The position numbers and the translations under genes are program-made. Shown piece by piece: positions 24,101 to 33,819 of a stretch of DNA of 47,559 nucleotides; the first letter of the stretch is position 1, and the number at the start of each line of letters is the position of its first letter. The stretch lies in the IMG/VR virus record IMGVR_UViG_3300042549_004748, positions 1-47,559 of that record. The stretch is one strand, 5' to 3'. The stretch comes from a virus. The notes beneath the pieces were generated by a model. The model made no database searches, was not told the origin of the DNA, and worked only from the letters and a program-made list of their open reading frames with translations.

Positions 24101-27100
24101 TCTGCGGTTGCATGTCTAGTAACATTGTCTCCAGATGCAGGGATAATTTGTACTATTGGATTTTCAATATATCCAGTGCCGGCTTCATCTACAACAATTG
24201 AATCAACTACTAATGTTCTATTATCATACCATCCTTTGTAAGGATATGTTGTTTGTGCCAGTGGTTCGTTTTCCGATAAAGTAATAAAAGAATTAGTGCC
24301 GTTATCGTATACAACTGGTAAATCAAAGTCCGTAGTATAGGTATTAGTAGGTTCAGTTACATCATATGCAAGATAGTAATTTCTAATTTTTGTATGATAA
24401 GGTTTGATTTCATTCAAATAATCTTCGTACCATTGTGCATCTTGAAATTTATAAACTGATCGTTGGGTTAATTCTCCAGCTTTATTATGTACAGAAATAA
24501 AACTAGTCTTGAATGCCCAGTCTAAGAATTTTTGTTCAGTCAATGCATATTTTACCGCTGCAAAGAAAGATTTATTCCAATATACTTTTAAGTTGCCAAT
24601 AAAAATATCATCTCTCAAAGAAAGTATAATATTTTTTAATTCTGTATCAGCCGTTTGGTCCCAGAAATTAGTGTCATACGGTGAAAGTTGATCCCATCCT
24701 AATTGAGAATTTGCTAATTTCCATATAGAATCTTTGATGTATAATGTGCCATTTTCGCTATACAAAATATCAAAATTAACATCATATGTACCCTGTACAC
24801 CTAATGCTGTTTTTCTAAGAATTATATAGCGGGCGGCACCGTTGTTTAATACTTTTACATAGTCTCCGGCTGTTAGATATAACCCATCTAGTTCAGCACG
24901 TTGCCCTACAATAGCAGCCAATCTTTGGTACTGATTAAATTCAGCAGATACCCAATCTGTAAAATCCCAATATAAAGTAGTGTCAAAACTTTGTGTTTGA
25001 ATTTTAGCCCAACCAGTATCACCTAATACATATTTTGCCCAACGTCCTCTAGAAGTAACATCGGAAGAAACAATTACAGTATACGGTCTAACAAAAATTT
25101 CTGGAGTAGTCACATATCCCGAACCACTATTGACAATTTGAACATCAATAATTCTACCTAATTCGTCAATAGTAGATTCCAATTTACTGTTATTTTGATC
25201 GTTAAAAACTGCAACGGATGGGCCTCGCCATGTTAACGCAACCCCAACATCATCAAATGTTAATGGATCTAATTTTCCATATCCAAATCCTGGATCTAGA
25301 ATCTTAACACTAGTAATACGACCGTTTTCAACTGTACAAGATACACTTGCTGATTTAACCTTACTAATGTTTATTTCGTTACGCTGGTCAGTATCTCCTA
25401 CAACTATATCATATTCGGAGACCGCTGGATCAGGAATAGATTCTTTAGAATTAAGTCTATCTAAATTGCAAAAATCTGTAATCAAGTTATTAGCAAACAC
25501 ATCGTTAACATATTCAAAGAAGTTACGTAACGCTGCTAATCTATCCTTAAACATACTTTGTCTAGGACGAATACCAATCCCATATTTTTGTCTATCAGAC
25601 AACATAGGATCGGGAACAATGTTACCCAGTGAGTCTTGTCCTAACAAACTGTCAATTAATTTTTTCTCTAAACTAGGAGTAGGTAAACTATGTTTATTAT
25701 CTTCTTCCAGTAATAACCATTCAGTATGTCGATTTGTCTTGTTGTCAATATCATCAATTTGAATATTCAAGAAAATACGTTCGTTAATTAATGATCCTTT
25801 AACATTCACTACAGCTATACTATTACTAGATAATGGTTCAACATATTTTAAGCCAAATAATTTTGGATTTTCAATTAGTCCAGCGACATCAAATGCTGAT
25901 ATTTGTCGGCCTTGTCTCACTGGAACAACCACAGTATTTCTTACCCAGAAATAATAAACATTTACAAATGTATCCATTATTGAACTGTATATCTGTTCTA
26001 CTACGTATGCAGAATTGTCTACATATCTAGGTGTACCACTTATATTTGCAGCAAGGCCAGCGGTAGTATCTGCATCAATAGCCCATTGATCTGGTAAGAA
26101 ATCAGATTTTACCCATTCGTAAATATCAATTGAGCATCCAGGAAATACTGAACCCCATGTATTTTTTCTAAATTCAATGTCGCCCTGTTCGTACCATGTG
26201 TACTTGACAGAAGATAGATCCCACCACAGTTCACCAACATGTTCCGAACTCCACGAAGTTAACATATCTATTGTGGCTAAAGTATTAGTACCTGTATTAT
26301 AGACAGCAGGATCAAAAAATGTCTTAAATCTAATTTCTTGATCAGCAGCTTGAGGAATTTTTCCTTTAATAGGATCATAAATTTCAAGATAATCAATTAC
26401 AGTATCTGCATAGACATTAATAGTTTTAACTTGTTTAATTTTTTCTACATCAACTAATTCAGTTTGTTGACGGAGCAAATTCCAACTATTAGAAGCCGGA
26501 TCTTTTGCTTGCCATATATGTATTGCACCAGTACGTAGTGTGCCAGTACTAATATGTCTTGGAGAACTAACATAAATTGTTTCTCTACTTACAGAAGTAG
26601 AATATCCGTAAGAACTGTTAGGTAGAACTGAACTATTGTATAATTCGCTAGCAAAAATAAACTTTTCTTCGTATCTGTTATAAACATATGCAGATCCAGA
26701 ATCTTCAACTAAGGTTCCTAGGCGAGTTGATTCAGAATCAAATGTAGTTGAATATTCGTCAAAACTTGCACTAGCAAAATAGTTAGGACCTTGGGAAGTA
26801 ACAGTTAGAATGTTTCCGGAAGAATCACTTTCAATACTAAATCCAAATTTCAAACCATTAGTAGTGCTCGGGTTGTCAATTACTTGCGTTGCAGTATATT
26901 GTGTACCTGTCCATTCATATATAACAACCTTACCACGTTGCAATACACTATCAAATGCATTGAACGCTGATACAAATAGATATTTTCCAGAATCGTCCAT
27001 ATCTATATCATAGCCAAATTGGCCGTCTGTCGAAATAGTGTTGTTTAACGATGTATCATTCCATAGTAGACTTTGCACAAATGTGTAATCAGATGTAGTT

Positions 27101-30100
27101 CCTGTATTTTCGTAAACATATACTGCACCCTTGCCATTGCTATATCCCGGTGCGCTGACTGCAACTCTCTTACCGGTCAAATCTCCCGCAATAACATCAC
27201 CAAATCTAGCACCTACTGATATGCCAGGAGACGGTAACTTAATTTGAGAAGTTGCAGTTGCATTAACATCAATTAATAAATTATCAAATGATCTGACATA
27301 TGCAACATCATAACTAAACACAGCACCTGTCGAATTTGTATGTCCAGGGGCACCAACTAATGCAATCTTTTGAGATGCAGTACTCGCAATGAATGTGCTG
27401 TATCCAAATTCTAAATTATTAGCCGGTTCCTGACAGGCCAACATAACATGTCGTAGTTCTGCATTACCCGTTACATTAAGAGTCGAAATAACAACCATAC
27501 CGTCATTAATATTTCCGATGCCAGAATTAGTAGCTTGAACATACCTAGTACTGCCTGATGCATCGGCGTTAACATTAGATGCATAAGGTGCGCCTGCTAT
27601 TATTACTCCGTCAACTGCGTCAAAATCTAAACCAAATCCAAACTTTGCAGCAGGTTGGCCACCATTTTCATAATATTGATTTAGTCCCCGATTCAATGGA
27701 TAACTGTTGATTAGCTTTAATGTACCGCCAGTATTAGTGTACATAAAGATCTGTCCAGACCCATTATCGTCGGCTAATCGAGGCGCCGATACTACTAGTA
27801 AATTAGAATTTTCTTTAGAAATAATTACTTCACCATAGAACGACCCGTCAGATAAAATCCTGTTGGTTAATATACTAGGTGTATAATTATCAATCTTTTC
27901 ATAAACTTCCCATTGACCAGTTACGTTAGAGTCAACCCAAATTTTTCTACCTGGAAAAATATCAGCAACATATTTTGTATCAATTAAATCATCAAATTTT
28001 TCAAATCTAGATGAAACAAACTTAAACAACACTCCAAAATCATTAGTACTAGTAGGTGCAGTAACAGTAGTCTTAACTACAATTTCATTCAACCTATTAA
28101 TTTCAGAAATAATATAAATTCCATTAACTTCGTCTGCAAATCGAGTTACTGCAATAATATCACCAACAGTTAACCCGTGATATGCATTGGTTGTAAATTT
28201 AATACTTTCGCCTGCAATGTTATCAGCAACTCCGATAATTGCAGTAGACATTCTTGTATAACGATATACTCCCCAATCATTGTTATTGTCAAATGCTACC
28301 CAAAATGTATCTCCTTGATTAACAGTTTTACCTGGAATAAAATTTAGTAAGTCTTGTTTAGACTTAACTGTATAATCAACATCTTCTAATCGAACATATC
28401 CTGCAACCGGTAGTTGAAAAGGTGTTAGATCAAACAGAGCATCTTTTGTAAAAAAAGTAGTGTCAACATTATAATCTAACGGTTTAATTGATAATGATTC
28501 AGAAGTTATATATAGTGTAGAGTCGTACTCGATAACAGGGGGTTCAGATACAAACTTAATTAATTGAGAATTGTCAACAAATTTAGATTCAGATAATGGA
28601 AATTCTAATTCTTGCAACGATGCATACGCACCAAACGTACCGATTCTAAATGCCCACTCTTCGTTAAAATCAATTTGTCCTTGCAAATTATGTACACTTG
28701 CCTTTGCTAATTTGTCAAGAGCATTACGTGTGCCCTTTTCTTTAATAAACCCTTGGAAGAACTTATATTGAGCAATGTGGTTAACAAACATATTATTAAG
28801 ATATAACCTTGAACTATATCCAGTTAAATGTTGTGCTAATTCTTGTTGGCTAATATCAAAATTATCAATTTCTAAACTATAGAAATCTTCAAATTGATTT
28901 AATTTATACTCAAAGTTCGGAATTAATTGAGCTACTGGTTTAGCACCCAACTTATTCCAGTCAGTAAAATCAAAAATTTCCTTGCCCGGTAGATTTCTAT
29001 CAAGAGAGTAATAACTGCCAGTATATTCTACTACATCTCCTGCAACATAATCTTCGTACGATTTCCATGTTTTAACAACAGCAGCATCATAAACAAACCC
29101 TGGACTAAAATAATCACCGTTCCAATTAGCAGTCTTAAATCCTACTAATCTAATTCGACGTTGTCTATACCCAGTATCAATGTCATATATAACATCGTTG
29201 AATCGACTTGTGTTATTCAAGATCAATGCATGTTCTTTTTGAACTAATCTTAGACTTGCAAAGAATATTCCCTCTTGGTCATTCTTTGAGGTAATTGTGC
29301 ATTGCCCATCAGTTCTACTAATACTTAAATCTGCAAATGGAAACGCTAATCCATCTGCTTTCAATAATGAATAGTCGTAAAAACTACCAAATATGTTGTC
29401 AACAACAGAATCTTGAAATGTAAATTTAATAGTATTTGCAAAAGGACTAATTGCAATTACACTATTATCTGCCCAATTTTGACTAGACCAATAAGCAAAT
29501 TCCTTAATTGAAAATTTCCAATTTAATGTTTCGCTGATATTGTTACTGAATTCGTCAAACTCAAAACCTTGAGTTTCTAGCCAGCGGCCGTATCCTGCCA
29601 TTACATCAGCAACTTCTTGAATAGAATTGTAACTAGAAGTATACGGAATATTAATTGCAGTGTTGTCAAACGAGAACGGATATGCAACTACTGTTGCATT
29701 AATTGTAGGCAATTCATTAAGTGCAGAATAATTCAATGAATTAAATGTGGTACCAGAATTATGATTATTAGTTGTTCTGTAAAATGAATTTTCATAAAGA
29801 ATAACTTGACCAATTGGGTAATAAACGTTTGTCGACCATACTGAATAATCTTCTGTTTGTCCGCCAACCGTAATATAAGTATCAGCCTTTTCATGTATTG
29901 CAGGTAGTATTGTAAAATACGGTTTTACTTTATCGTACCCTCGTACAATAAATTTACCTTGTAACTTCTGAATAAGGAATCCAGAAATATTAACAATTTT
30001 TACAGGATTACTAACATTAAAATGAATGTGGTAATCTTCAACTGGTAACAAGATTCCAGGATTAACACTGTTAGGATTAACTGAGTCAATTACAATATCT

Positions 30101-33100
30101 AATTTATCTTTGCTAACAAATCCGCCAACCTTGTGCATCAAATTAAATGTAGAATTTTGCAATTCTTCTTTAATATAAGATAGATAATTAGAGTTTCTAA
30201 TTTGTCCAGCTTCTACTGTAAACACACTGTATCCGGCCGTGAGTACTATAGTGCCGTTAATTTTTTCGTAAGGCAATAACACTCTAGATTGATTCAAGAA
30301 TAAATTATCTTCAGAATAAACATACTGTCCTATTACATTTTTAACAAGTCTGCTAGTATCAAACATCAATGCAGAATAAGCGGCGGGTTTTAATACTGCC
30401 ATAATAATCTGAACAGCAAATGGCCAATAACTGCCCCTTCTCCAGGCAGTTTCGCCCGGACCACTGTCACCAAATTTCCATTGTTGATCAGCAGTTTCTA
30501 AGTAAGGTGCCGAGCCAATTGGACCCCAGGTTCGAATATCTACCAAGTTACCATTTTCATCTACTGGTAGAACATTCAGTAATCCTTGCCTGATGTAGGT
30601 AGGATTAATTCCTGCTCGGGTCCCATGCTTAATTCTGCCGGCTTGAATATCTTCCCATAGTATAGTGTTACCTGAGGTGTACGGTGCTGGACCATATTCA
30701 TCTTCCCACCAAGAAGGAATTAAACTAAATCCTAACATTTCCCAAGGAGTAATATGAGGTCTGTCTGTATCAAAATACATCTTGAATATAGCTCTCCAGT
30801 TACCTGGTAGAGAGATACCACTATCGGTAGTAACTGCACTATAGTTAAACGTTCTTGGTATCGAGATGTCAAAGGTCAAGTTTTCGTCAGTCTCAACACT
30901 ATATGTCGTTTTCCATTTTAATAAATCTTGATGGACGGGATCTAAAATTTCAGAATATGTATATTCCTGATCTCTAAATATTCCAGGCAATATAGAATTA
31001 ACATCAAACAAATCTTGCCTATATTCAACTTTAATATTGTTAAAAATCCTACGTTCAAATTCTAATAAAATATCATCTCGATAGTCGCCAAACAAAATAG
31101 TAATGCTGCCGTCATGACCTTGCAACACTTGTTGAACATCTGATGCATAGGTATCGTCTGTAAATATTATCGGTTCAAACTTAGGATATAATCCTAACTT
31201 AGTAGGAGTTGGTGGAATAAAACTACCAGACGTATCACTGTAATATTTTACAGTAACTACGTCACTACGAACTAACGGAGTTAAAATTTCAATGTTGGTA
31301 TCATAAGAATCAAATATATAATCTTTGTTAACCAACAACTGACGGCCATTTAGATATACCAGTGTACCGATAATGCTTAATTGAGTAAGATTAAACTCTG
31401 CAGGGATTGCATATTTTATATTTCTAGAATCAGTAACAGTATAATTTCTAATAACTGCTCCCGATCCGTGCGGTATCATGTCACTATAATAATAGGGGAA
31501 TGTGGTAGTTTTATTTTGATTTAAGATTTGAAGAGATGCATCAAGTGCATCAATCGGTGACAACGTTTGATCTACTGAAGACATTGTCTTAATCAAATTT
31601 AACTTAAATTGATAATAATTTTCCCCAACAAGTCTAATTGCAGATATAACACTATTTTCTTCATCACTTATAAAGTGCTGAGCAAACGCCAACGAATTTA
31701 AGTTAGAAATTAATTTTGTTCCATATTGAGATACTTCCGGAAGATCTTTAAGATTACTTACTCCTGGAAACACTCCCATAAAATCAGGATCTCGATCGAT
31801 CATAGAACTAACATGGTTAGATAATTCAGTTAGAGTAAAATCAGAGATAGGATCATTTAGCGGGTTGTTGCTAAGATTTAATGGGACATCATATATTCCG
31901 TCAATCAATGAAATATTATAATCAGCAGCTTCCACCCACACGTTTGTTAAGGCGCCGTTGATCTTAAAATAAGTACTGGCAGTAGGTACATACCCAGTTA
32001 CGTTATTTTTTACCAATAAAAATTCTTCTGTTGCAAAATAATTCTTGAATAGATAAGTTCCTTCAACTCCTACATTCCTATATAATAAAGGAAAGCCTAA
32101 AATAGGATCGTTTGCACCTGTACCGATGCCGTAACCAAAAATTTTGTTACCGGCGAAATCAGTTGTATAATTTTTATCAGAATAATTTGCACCTTGATCG
32201 TCAAACAGATCAAATAGTGGGGCCTGATTTCTGTTAGATCGTTGCTGGCCTTTATTCCAGATAGTACCGGTGTACCACCAAGATGTGCCACCGTGTTCTA
32301 ATCCTTTTTTGACTAATGCACAAGAGCCATCGATTACTTGATCATTTTCTAAAATTAAATCAAGTTTGGTATCGGTGCCAACTAAGGAAAAATGTACTCT
32401 GAAGATTTTACCTCGAACTAATGGATCTGTGTCAGCGGTAAAGATTATACGGAATCCTTCTTCTAACAACACGCCATCAATATAAAATCCAAATTGATTT
32501 TCAATCTGCAAGAATGCATTTGTTGTAACAGTGTCAACTAAGTCTACATTAGGGATTGCGGTTGTACCAAAATTAAACAATTGAATATTTGGCAAAAATT
32601 CTACAATAGGGCGAGTTGCTCTATATTCAGCAGGATATACTGCTACTGTGCCATTTGCAGCGGCAGCTGCTCTAATAACATCAGAATGAAACCATCTATT
32701 ATAACGTGTCCATGGATTTAGATCTCTACTGGCTTTGTTAATAGTTACGTATTCTGGCACTAGAGGAATATTTGAAAAGTTATCAAACGGAAATTGATCA
32801 AAGTTTGTGCCATCAAATCTAGTATTATACAAATCGGCAACAACATCCGGAGTTGCTAAATCGTTAAACTTAATAAGATTGATAGATTTACCAACGCCAT
32901 CGACAATAAATTCAGTATCTCTATAAAATTCCGGAAACACTGTACCAATAAATTTAATTTTTAATCCATTGATAAATTCTACACCAGTTGTAGAAGTATA
33001 AGATTTCTTTCCAATAATCTCCGCTTCGACATCAATAGAAGAATTAAATTCGGGATCTTTTACAAAAATAGGACCAGTAGCTAGTTGATCATCACCGGAT

Positions 33101-33819
33101 GTATAGAACAAGTATTCTGGAGTCTGACTAGTTATAGTAACAACAATTTGTCCATTGTTAGTACCATTACCAGTAATTCCCATGTCAAACATGTTATCGG
33201 AGTCAGCCGTGTTTGTGTACTTAATATAAAAATTATGAATAGATTTTATATTAAAAACGTAGGTTGTTCCTCTGTAAAGAATTAATTGTTGAGAAGTAGT
33301 AGAATTATTAAAAAAGAATTGGATGCCATCGCTAGCATCTGTAACAGTATACTCAACTTGTGATGCCTTGCTATCTCCAGAAATACTAATTGCATTTGGC
33401 CCAGTAGGTAACCAAAAATATTCTCGAAAGTTAATAAATTTATCCCAATCAATTTTAGGATCATAAGAATAGAATTGAGGATGCAATAATCTATCTAAAT
33501 TCGACGAATGTCCGTTATGACTGTCAATTTGATTTAACAAATCGTCTAATGCAAATGCTTTTTTAATTTCTTGAGTTAATGTTCTAACAACTAATGCAGG
33601 CTCTAGCTGATATGATTGACGTAAAAGATTTGTTTCTTCTATATACCTGTCATTACTAGAATAGTTAGGAGTATTCTTACTTCCAACAAATGCATCTACC
33701 CTGTTCAATTGAGGAACAGACATAAACTGATCTAGTGTACTAGATAAAAATTTATTGTTTTTTTCTGTTCTAAAATATGCAGGAAGTAAATCAACTGACT
33801 TGCGAGTATTATCAGCCAT
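21172..33819 (-). CDS. Giant virion protein with embedded beta-propeller, 4215 aa
   Basis: This is over a quarter of the window. The N-terminal 120 residues look like a tail-attachment domain (VDLLPAYFRTEKNNKFLSSTLDQF, RLLHPQFYSYDPKIDWDKF). The middle is beta-rich. Residues 1991-2440 form seven FG-GAP (integrin-alpha-like) units. Near 2830-2910 and 3210-3270 are GxGYxxxP-type repeats (NSGSGYVTTPEIFV, DSGEGYTLNPTVLI). Several NGxxLxxxxDY-type beta modules (VFINGKQVIPTDYYLDD) follow. No membrane segment or protease motif is seen. Its place after gp6 corresponds to T4 gp7-gp10, so it may be a baseplate-arm or fibre-like protein. Start shares one base with the gp6 stop (TAATG). Similar giant proteins are known in aquatic T4-like phages. 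Confidence 0.85.
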   Translation of the reverse strand: MADNTRKSVDLLPAYFRTEKNNKFLSSTLDQFMSVPQLNRVDAFVGSKNTPNYSSNDRYIEETNLLRQSYQLEPALVVRTLTQEIKKAFALDDLLNQIDSHNGHSSNLDRLLHPQFYSYDPKIDWDKFINFREYFWLPTGPNAISISGDSKASQVEYTVTDASDGIQFFFNNSTTSQQLILYRGTTYVFNIKSIHNFYIKYTNTADSDNMFDMGITGNGTNNGQIVVTITSQTPEYLFYTSGDDQLATGPIFVKDPEFNSSIDVEAEIIGKKSYTSTTGVEFINGLKIKFIGTVFPEFYRDTEFIVDGVGKSINLIKFNDLATPDVVADLYNTRFDGTNFDQFPFDNFSNIPLVPEYVTINKASRDLNPWTRYNRWFHSDVIRAAAAANGTVAVYPAEYRATRPIVEFLPNIQLFNFGTTAIPNVDLVDTVTTNAFLQIENQFGFYIDGVLLEEGFRIIFTADTDPLVRGKIFRVHFSLVGTDTKLDLILENDQVIDGSCALVKKGLEHGGTSWWYTGTIWNKGQQRSNRNQAPLFDLFDDQGANYSDKNYTTDFAGNKIFGYGIGTGANDPILGFPLLYRNVGVEGTYLFKNYFATEEFLLVKNNVTGYVPTASTYFKINGALTNVWVEAADYNISLIDGIYDVPLNLSNNPLNDPISDFTLTELSNHVSSMIDRDPDFMGVFPGVSNLKDLPEVSQYGTKLISNLNSLAFAQHFISDEENSVISAIRLVGENYYQFKLNLIKTMSSVDQTLSPIDALDASLQILNQNKTTTFPYYYSDMIPHGSGAVIRNYTVTDSRNIKYAIPAEFNLTQLSIIGTLVYLNGRQLLVNKDYIFDSYDTNIEILTPLVRSDVVTVKYYSDTSGSFIPPTPTKLGLYPKFEPIIFTDDTYASDVQQVLQGHDGSITILFGDYRDDILLEFERRIFNNIKVEYRQDLFDVNSILPGIFRDQEYTYSEILDPVHQDLLKWKTTYSVETDENLTFDISIPRTFNYSAVTTDSGISLPGNWRAIFKMYFDTDRPHITPWEMLGFSLIPSWWEDEYGPAPYTSGNTILWEDIQAGRIKHGTRAGINPTYIRQGLLNVLPVDENGNLVDIRTWGPIGSAPYLETADQQWKFGDSGPGETAWRRGSYWPFAVQIIMAVLKPAAYSALMFDTSRLVKNVIGQYVYSEDNLFLNQSRVLLPYEKINGTIVLTAGYSVFTVEAGQIRNSNYLSYIKEELQNSTFNLMHKVGGFVSKDKLDIVIDSVNPNSVNPGILLPVEDYHIHFNVSNPVKIVNISGFLIQKLQGKFIVRGYDKVKPYFTILPAIHEKADTYITVGGQTEDYSVWSTNVYYPIGQVILYENSFYRTTNNHNSGTTFNSLNYSALNELPTINATVVAYPFSFDNTAINIPYTSSYNSIQEVADVMAGYGRWLETQGFEFDEFSNNISETLNWKFSIKEFAYWSSQNWADNSVIAISPFANTIKFTFQDSVVDNIFGSFYDYSLLKADGLAFPFADLSISRTDGQCTITSKNDQEGIFFASLRLVQKEHALILNNTSRFNDVIYDIDTGYRQRRIRLVGFKTANWNGDYFSPGFVYDAAVVKTWKSYEDYVAGDVVEYTGSYYSLDRNLPGKEIFDFTDWNKLGAKPVAQLIPNFEYKLNQFEDFYSLEIDNFDISQQELAQHLTGYSSRLYLNNMFVNHIAQYKFFQGFIKEKGTRNALDKLAKASVHNLQGQIDFNEEWAFRIGTFGAYASLQELEFPLSESKFVDNSQLIKFVSEPPVIEYDSTLYITSESLSIKPLDYNVDTTFFTKDALFDLTPFQLPVAGYVRLEDVDYTVKSKQDLLNFIPGKTVNQGDTFWVAFDNNNDWGVYRYTRMSTAIIGVADNIAGESIKFTTNAYHGLTVGDIIAVTRFADEVNGIYIISEINRLNEIVVKTTVTAPTSTNDFGVLFKFVSSRFEKFDDLIDTKYVADIFPGRKIWVDSNVTGQWEVYEKIDNYTPSILTNRILSDGSFYGEVIISKENSNLLVVSAPRLADDNGSGQIFMYTNTGGTLKLINSYPLNRGLNQYYENGGQPAAKFGFGLDFDAVDGVIIAGAPYASNVNADASGSTRYVQATNSGIGNINDGMVVISTLNVTGNAELRHVMLACQEPANNLEFGYSTFIASTASQKIALVGAPGHTNSTGAVFSYDVAYVRSFDNLLIDVNATATSQIKLPSPGISVGARFGDVIAGDLTGKRVAVSAPGYSNGKGAVYVYENTGTTSDYTFVQSLLWNDTSLNNTISTDGQFGYDIDMDDSGKYLFVSAFNAFDSVLQRGKVVIYEWTGTQYTATQVIDNPSTTNGLKFGFSIESDSSGNILTVTSQGPNYFASASFDEYSTTFDSESTRLGTLVEDSGSAYVYNRYEEKFIFASELYNSSVLPNSSYGYSTSVSRETIYVSSPRHISTGTLRTGAIHIWQAKDPASNSWNLLRQQTELVDVEKIKQVKTINVYADTVIDYLEIYDPIKGKIPQAADQEIRFKTFFDPAVYNTGTNTLATIDMLTSWSSEHVGELWWDLSSVKYTWYEQGDIEFRKNTWGSVFPGCSIDIYEWVKSDFLPDQWAIDADTTAGLAANISGTPRYVDNSAYVVEQIYSSIMDTFVNVYYFWVRNTVVVPVRQGRQISAFDVAGLIENPKLFGLKYVEPLSSNSIAVVNVKGSLINERIFLNIQIDDIDNKTNRHTEWLLLEEDNKHSLPTPSLEKKLIDSLLGQDSLGNIVPDPMLSDRQKYGIGIRPRQSMFKDRLAALRNFFEYVNDVFANNLITDFCNLDRLNSKESIPDPAVSEYDIVVGDTDQRNEINISKVKSASVSCTVENGRITSVKILDPGFGYGKLDPLTFDDVGVALTWRGPSVAVFNDQNNSKLESTIDELGRIIDVQIVNSGSGYVTTPEIFVRPYTVIVSSDVTSRGRWAKYVLGDTGWAKIQTQSFDTTLYWDFTDWVSAEFNQYQRLAAIVGQRAELDGLYLTAGDYVKVLNNGAARYIILRKTALGVQGTYDVNFDILYSENGTLYIKDSIWKLANSQLGWDQLSPYDTNFWDQTADTELKNIILSLRDDIFIGNLKVYWNKSFFAAVKYALTEQKFLDWAFKTSFISVHNKAGELTQRSVYKFQDAQWYEDYLNEIKPYHTKIRNYYLAYDVTEPTNTYTTDFDLPVVYDNGTNSFITLSENEPLAQTTYPYKGWYDNRTLVVDSIVVDEAGTGYIENPIVQIIPASGDNVTRHATAEAVLSSGKIDRFEIIDSGEGYTLNPTVLITGGGLTPTDTVARATVHLVNGKVRSNLIGMKFDRISKSRLITNKYYTDNFVGDGVTNQFDLSWPSHPDKTEIVLKINGVPAASSSYEIEDYTDNANGYTQNYTRLILSNVPEADASIRITYLKSIDIYSAYDRIANYYDNVPLDSPGANPAENYAQLMSGMEYPGTEIISQNLWYDFTWDSSPYSSLPWDKQSFDTTDLDTIIDGGSVATTGTTKVFSTAAGINPEDIILDGDTFISPIRSYAPEEMIPGELRESIGISVFNRSVSGSATIYNQLQHAYAGVNTDINLSILSPSVGSISVTYNNEPLIRNADYDIDFATKKITVYAKSVSGTVAVVCMDVGGTGFISLNSNVTEGSTIGAVLGDCQYSQAKSVYVTLNGQRVYTAGAFLGQSVYYVFGESNPGIDSRAKVTIYGLGTDGKNTITAAFFTSAFKGFSEVFEQQYFNLKEDDRVITLTQPPGTLGPASANSIVEFNRKRLTPPNTTYYEITNVNQTTFLISSKEVYPPNSFDKTRIEVFINGKQVIPTDYYLDDINNNIVFEDDTFAMGDVVAITSLIDYDYLIRGNDLEIASRIFLPTENYLRILTFTNHDAALIRTEVYKASSTRMYKISRKVLNDNLVWMTVGDKTLLGGTDFEVVGDGMTVMVDQAIPFNAEDQVTITSFAQVTAGKTVGWKIFRDMIGRTHFKRLSNTDTTYLVVPLGLTDTEIHVENGDVLPNADSKSNSPGIIFIAGERIEYLEKNGNILSRIKRATMGTGAKEHYMIGTWVFDQGKQQTIPYQESVVIESTVTTVSTSSVTIELDTSKFVFRDSINLHDQVEVYYGGRLLEKPTKVGVDVLVHDAASYYNPINMTVKAPEFTITGSITTATLTITTATLASVEIKIVQRTGKIWSTFSGKPLFEQFTPQAAFIKKKEAISPDQLYYGGDPVLRFGDGSALLLDDGREIKGY
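26500..27849 (-). other. Seven-bladed integrin-alpha-like (FG-GAP) propeller region
   Basis: Codons for residues about 1991-2440 of the giant protein. Seven units each have an [FY]G start and a later VSAP/VGAP-like strand. Examples are AKFGFGLDFDAVDG with IAGAP, LEFGYSTF with LVGAPGH, ARFGDVIAG with VSAPGYSNGKGAVYVYE, and QFGYDIDMDDSG with FVSAF. Several carry DxDxxG-like loops as in calcium-binding FG-GAP repeats. Confidence 0.8.
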
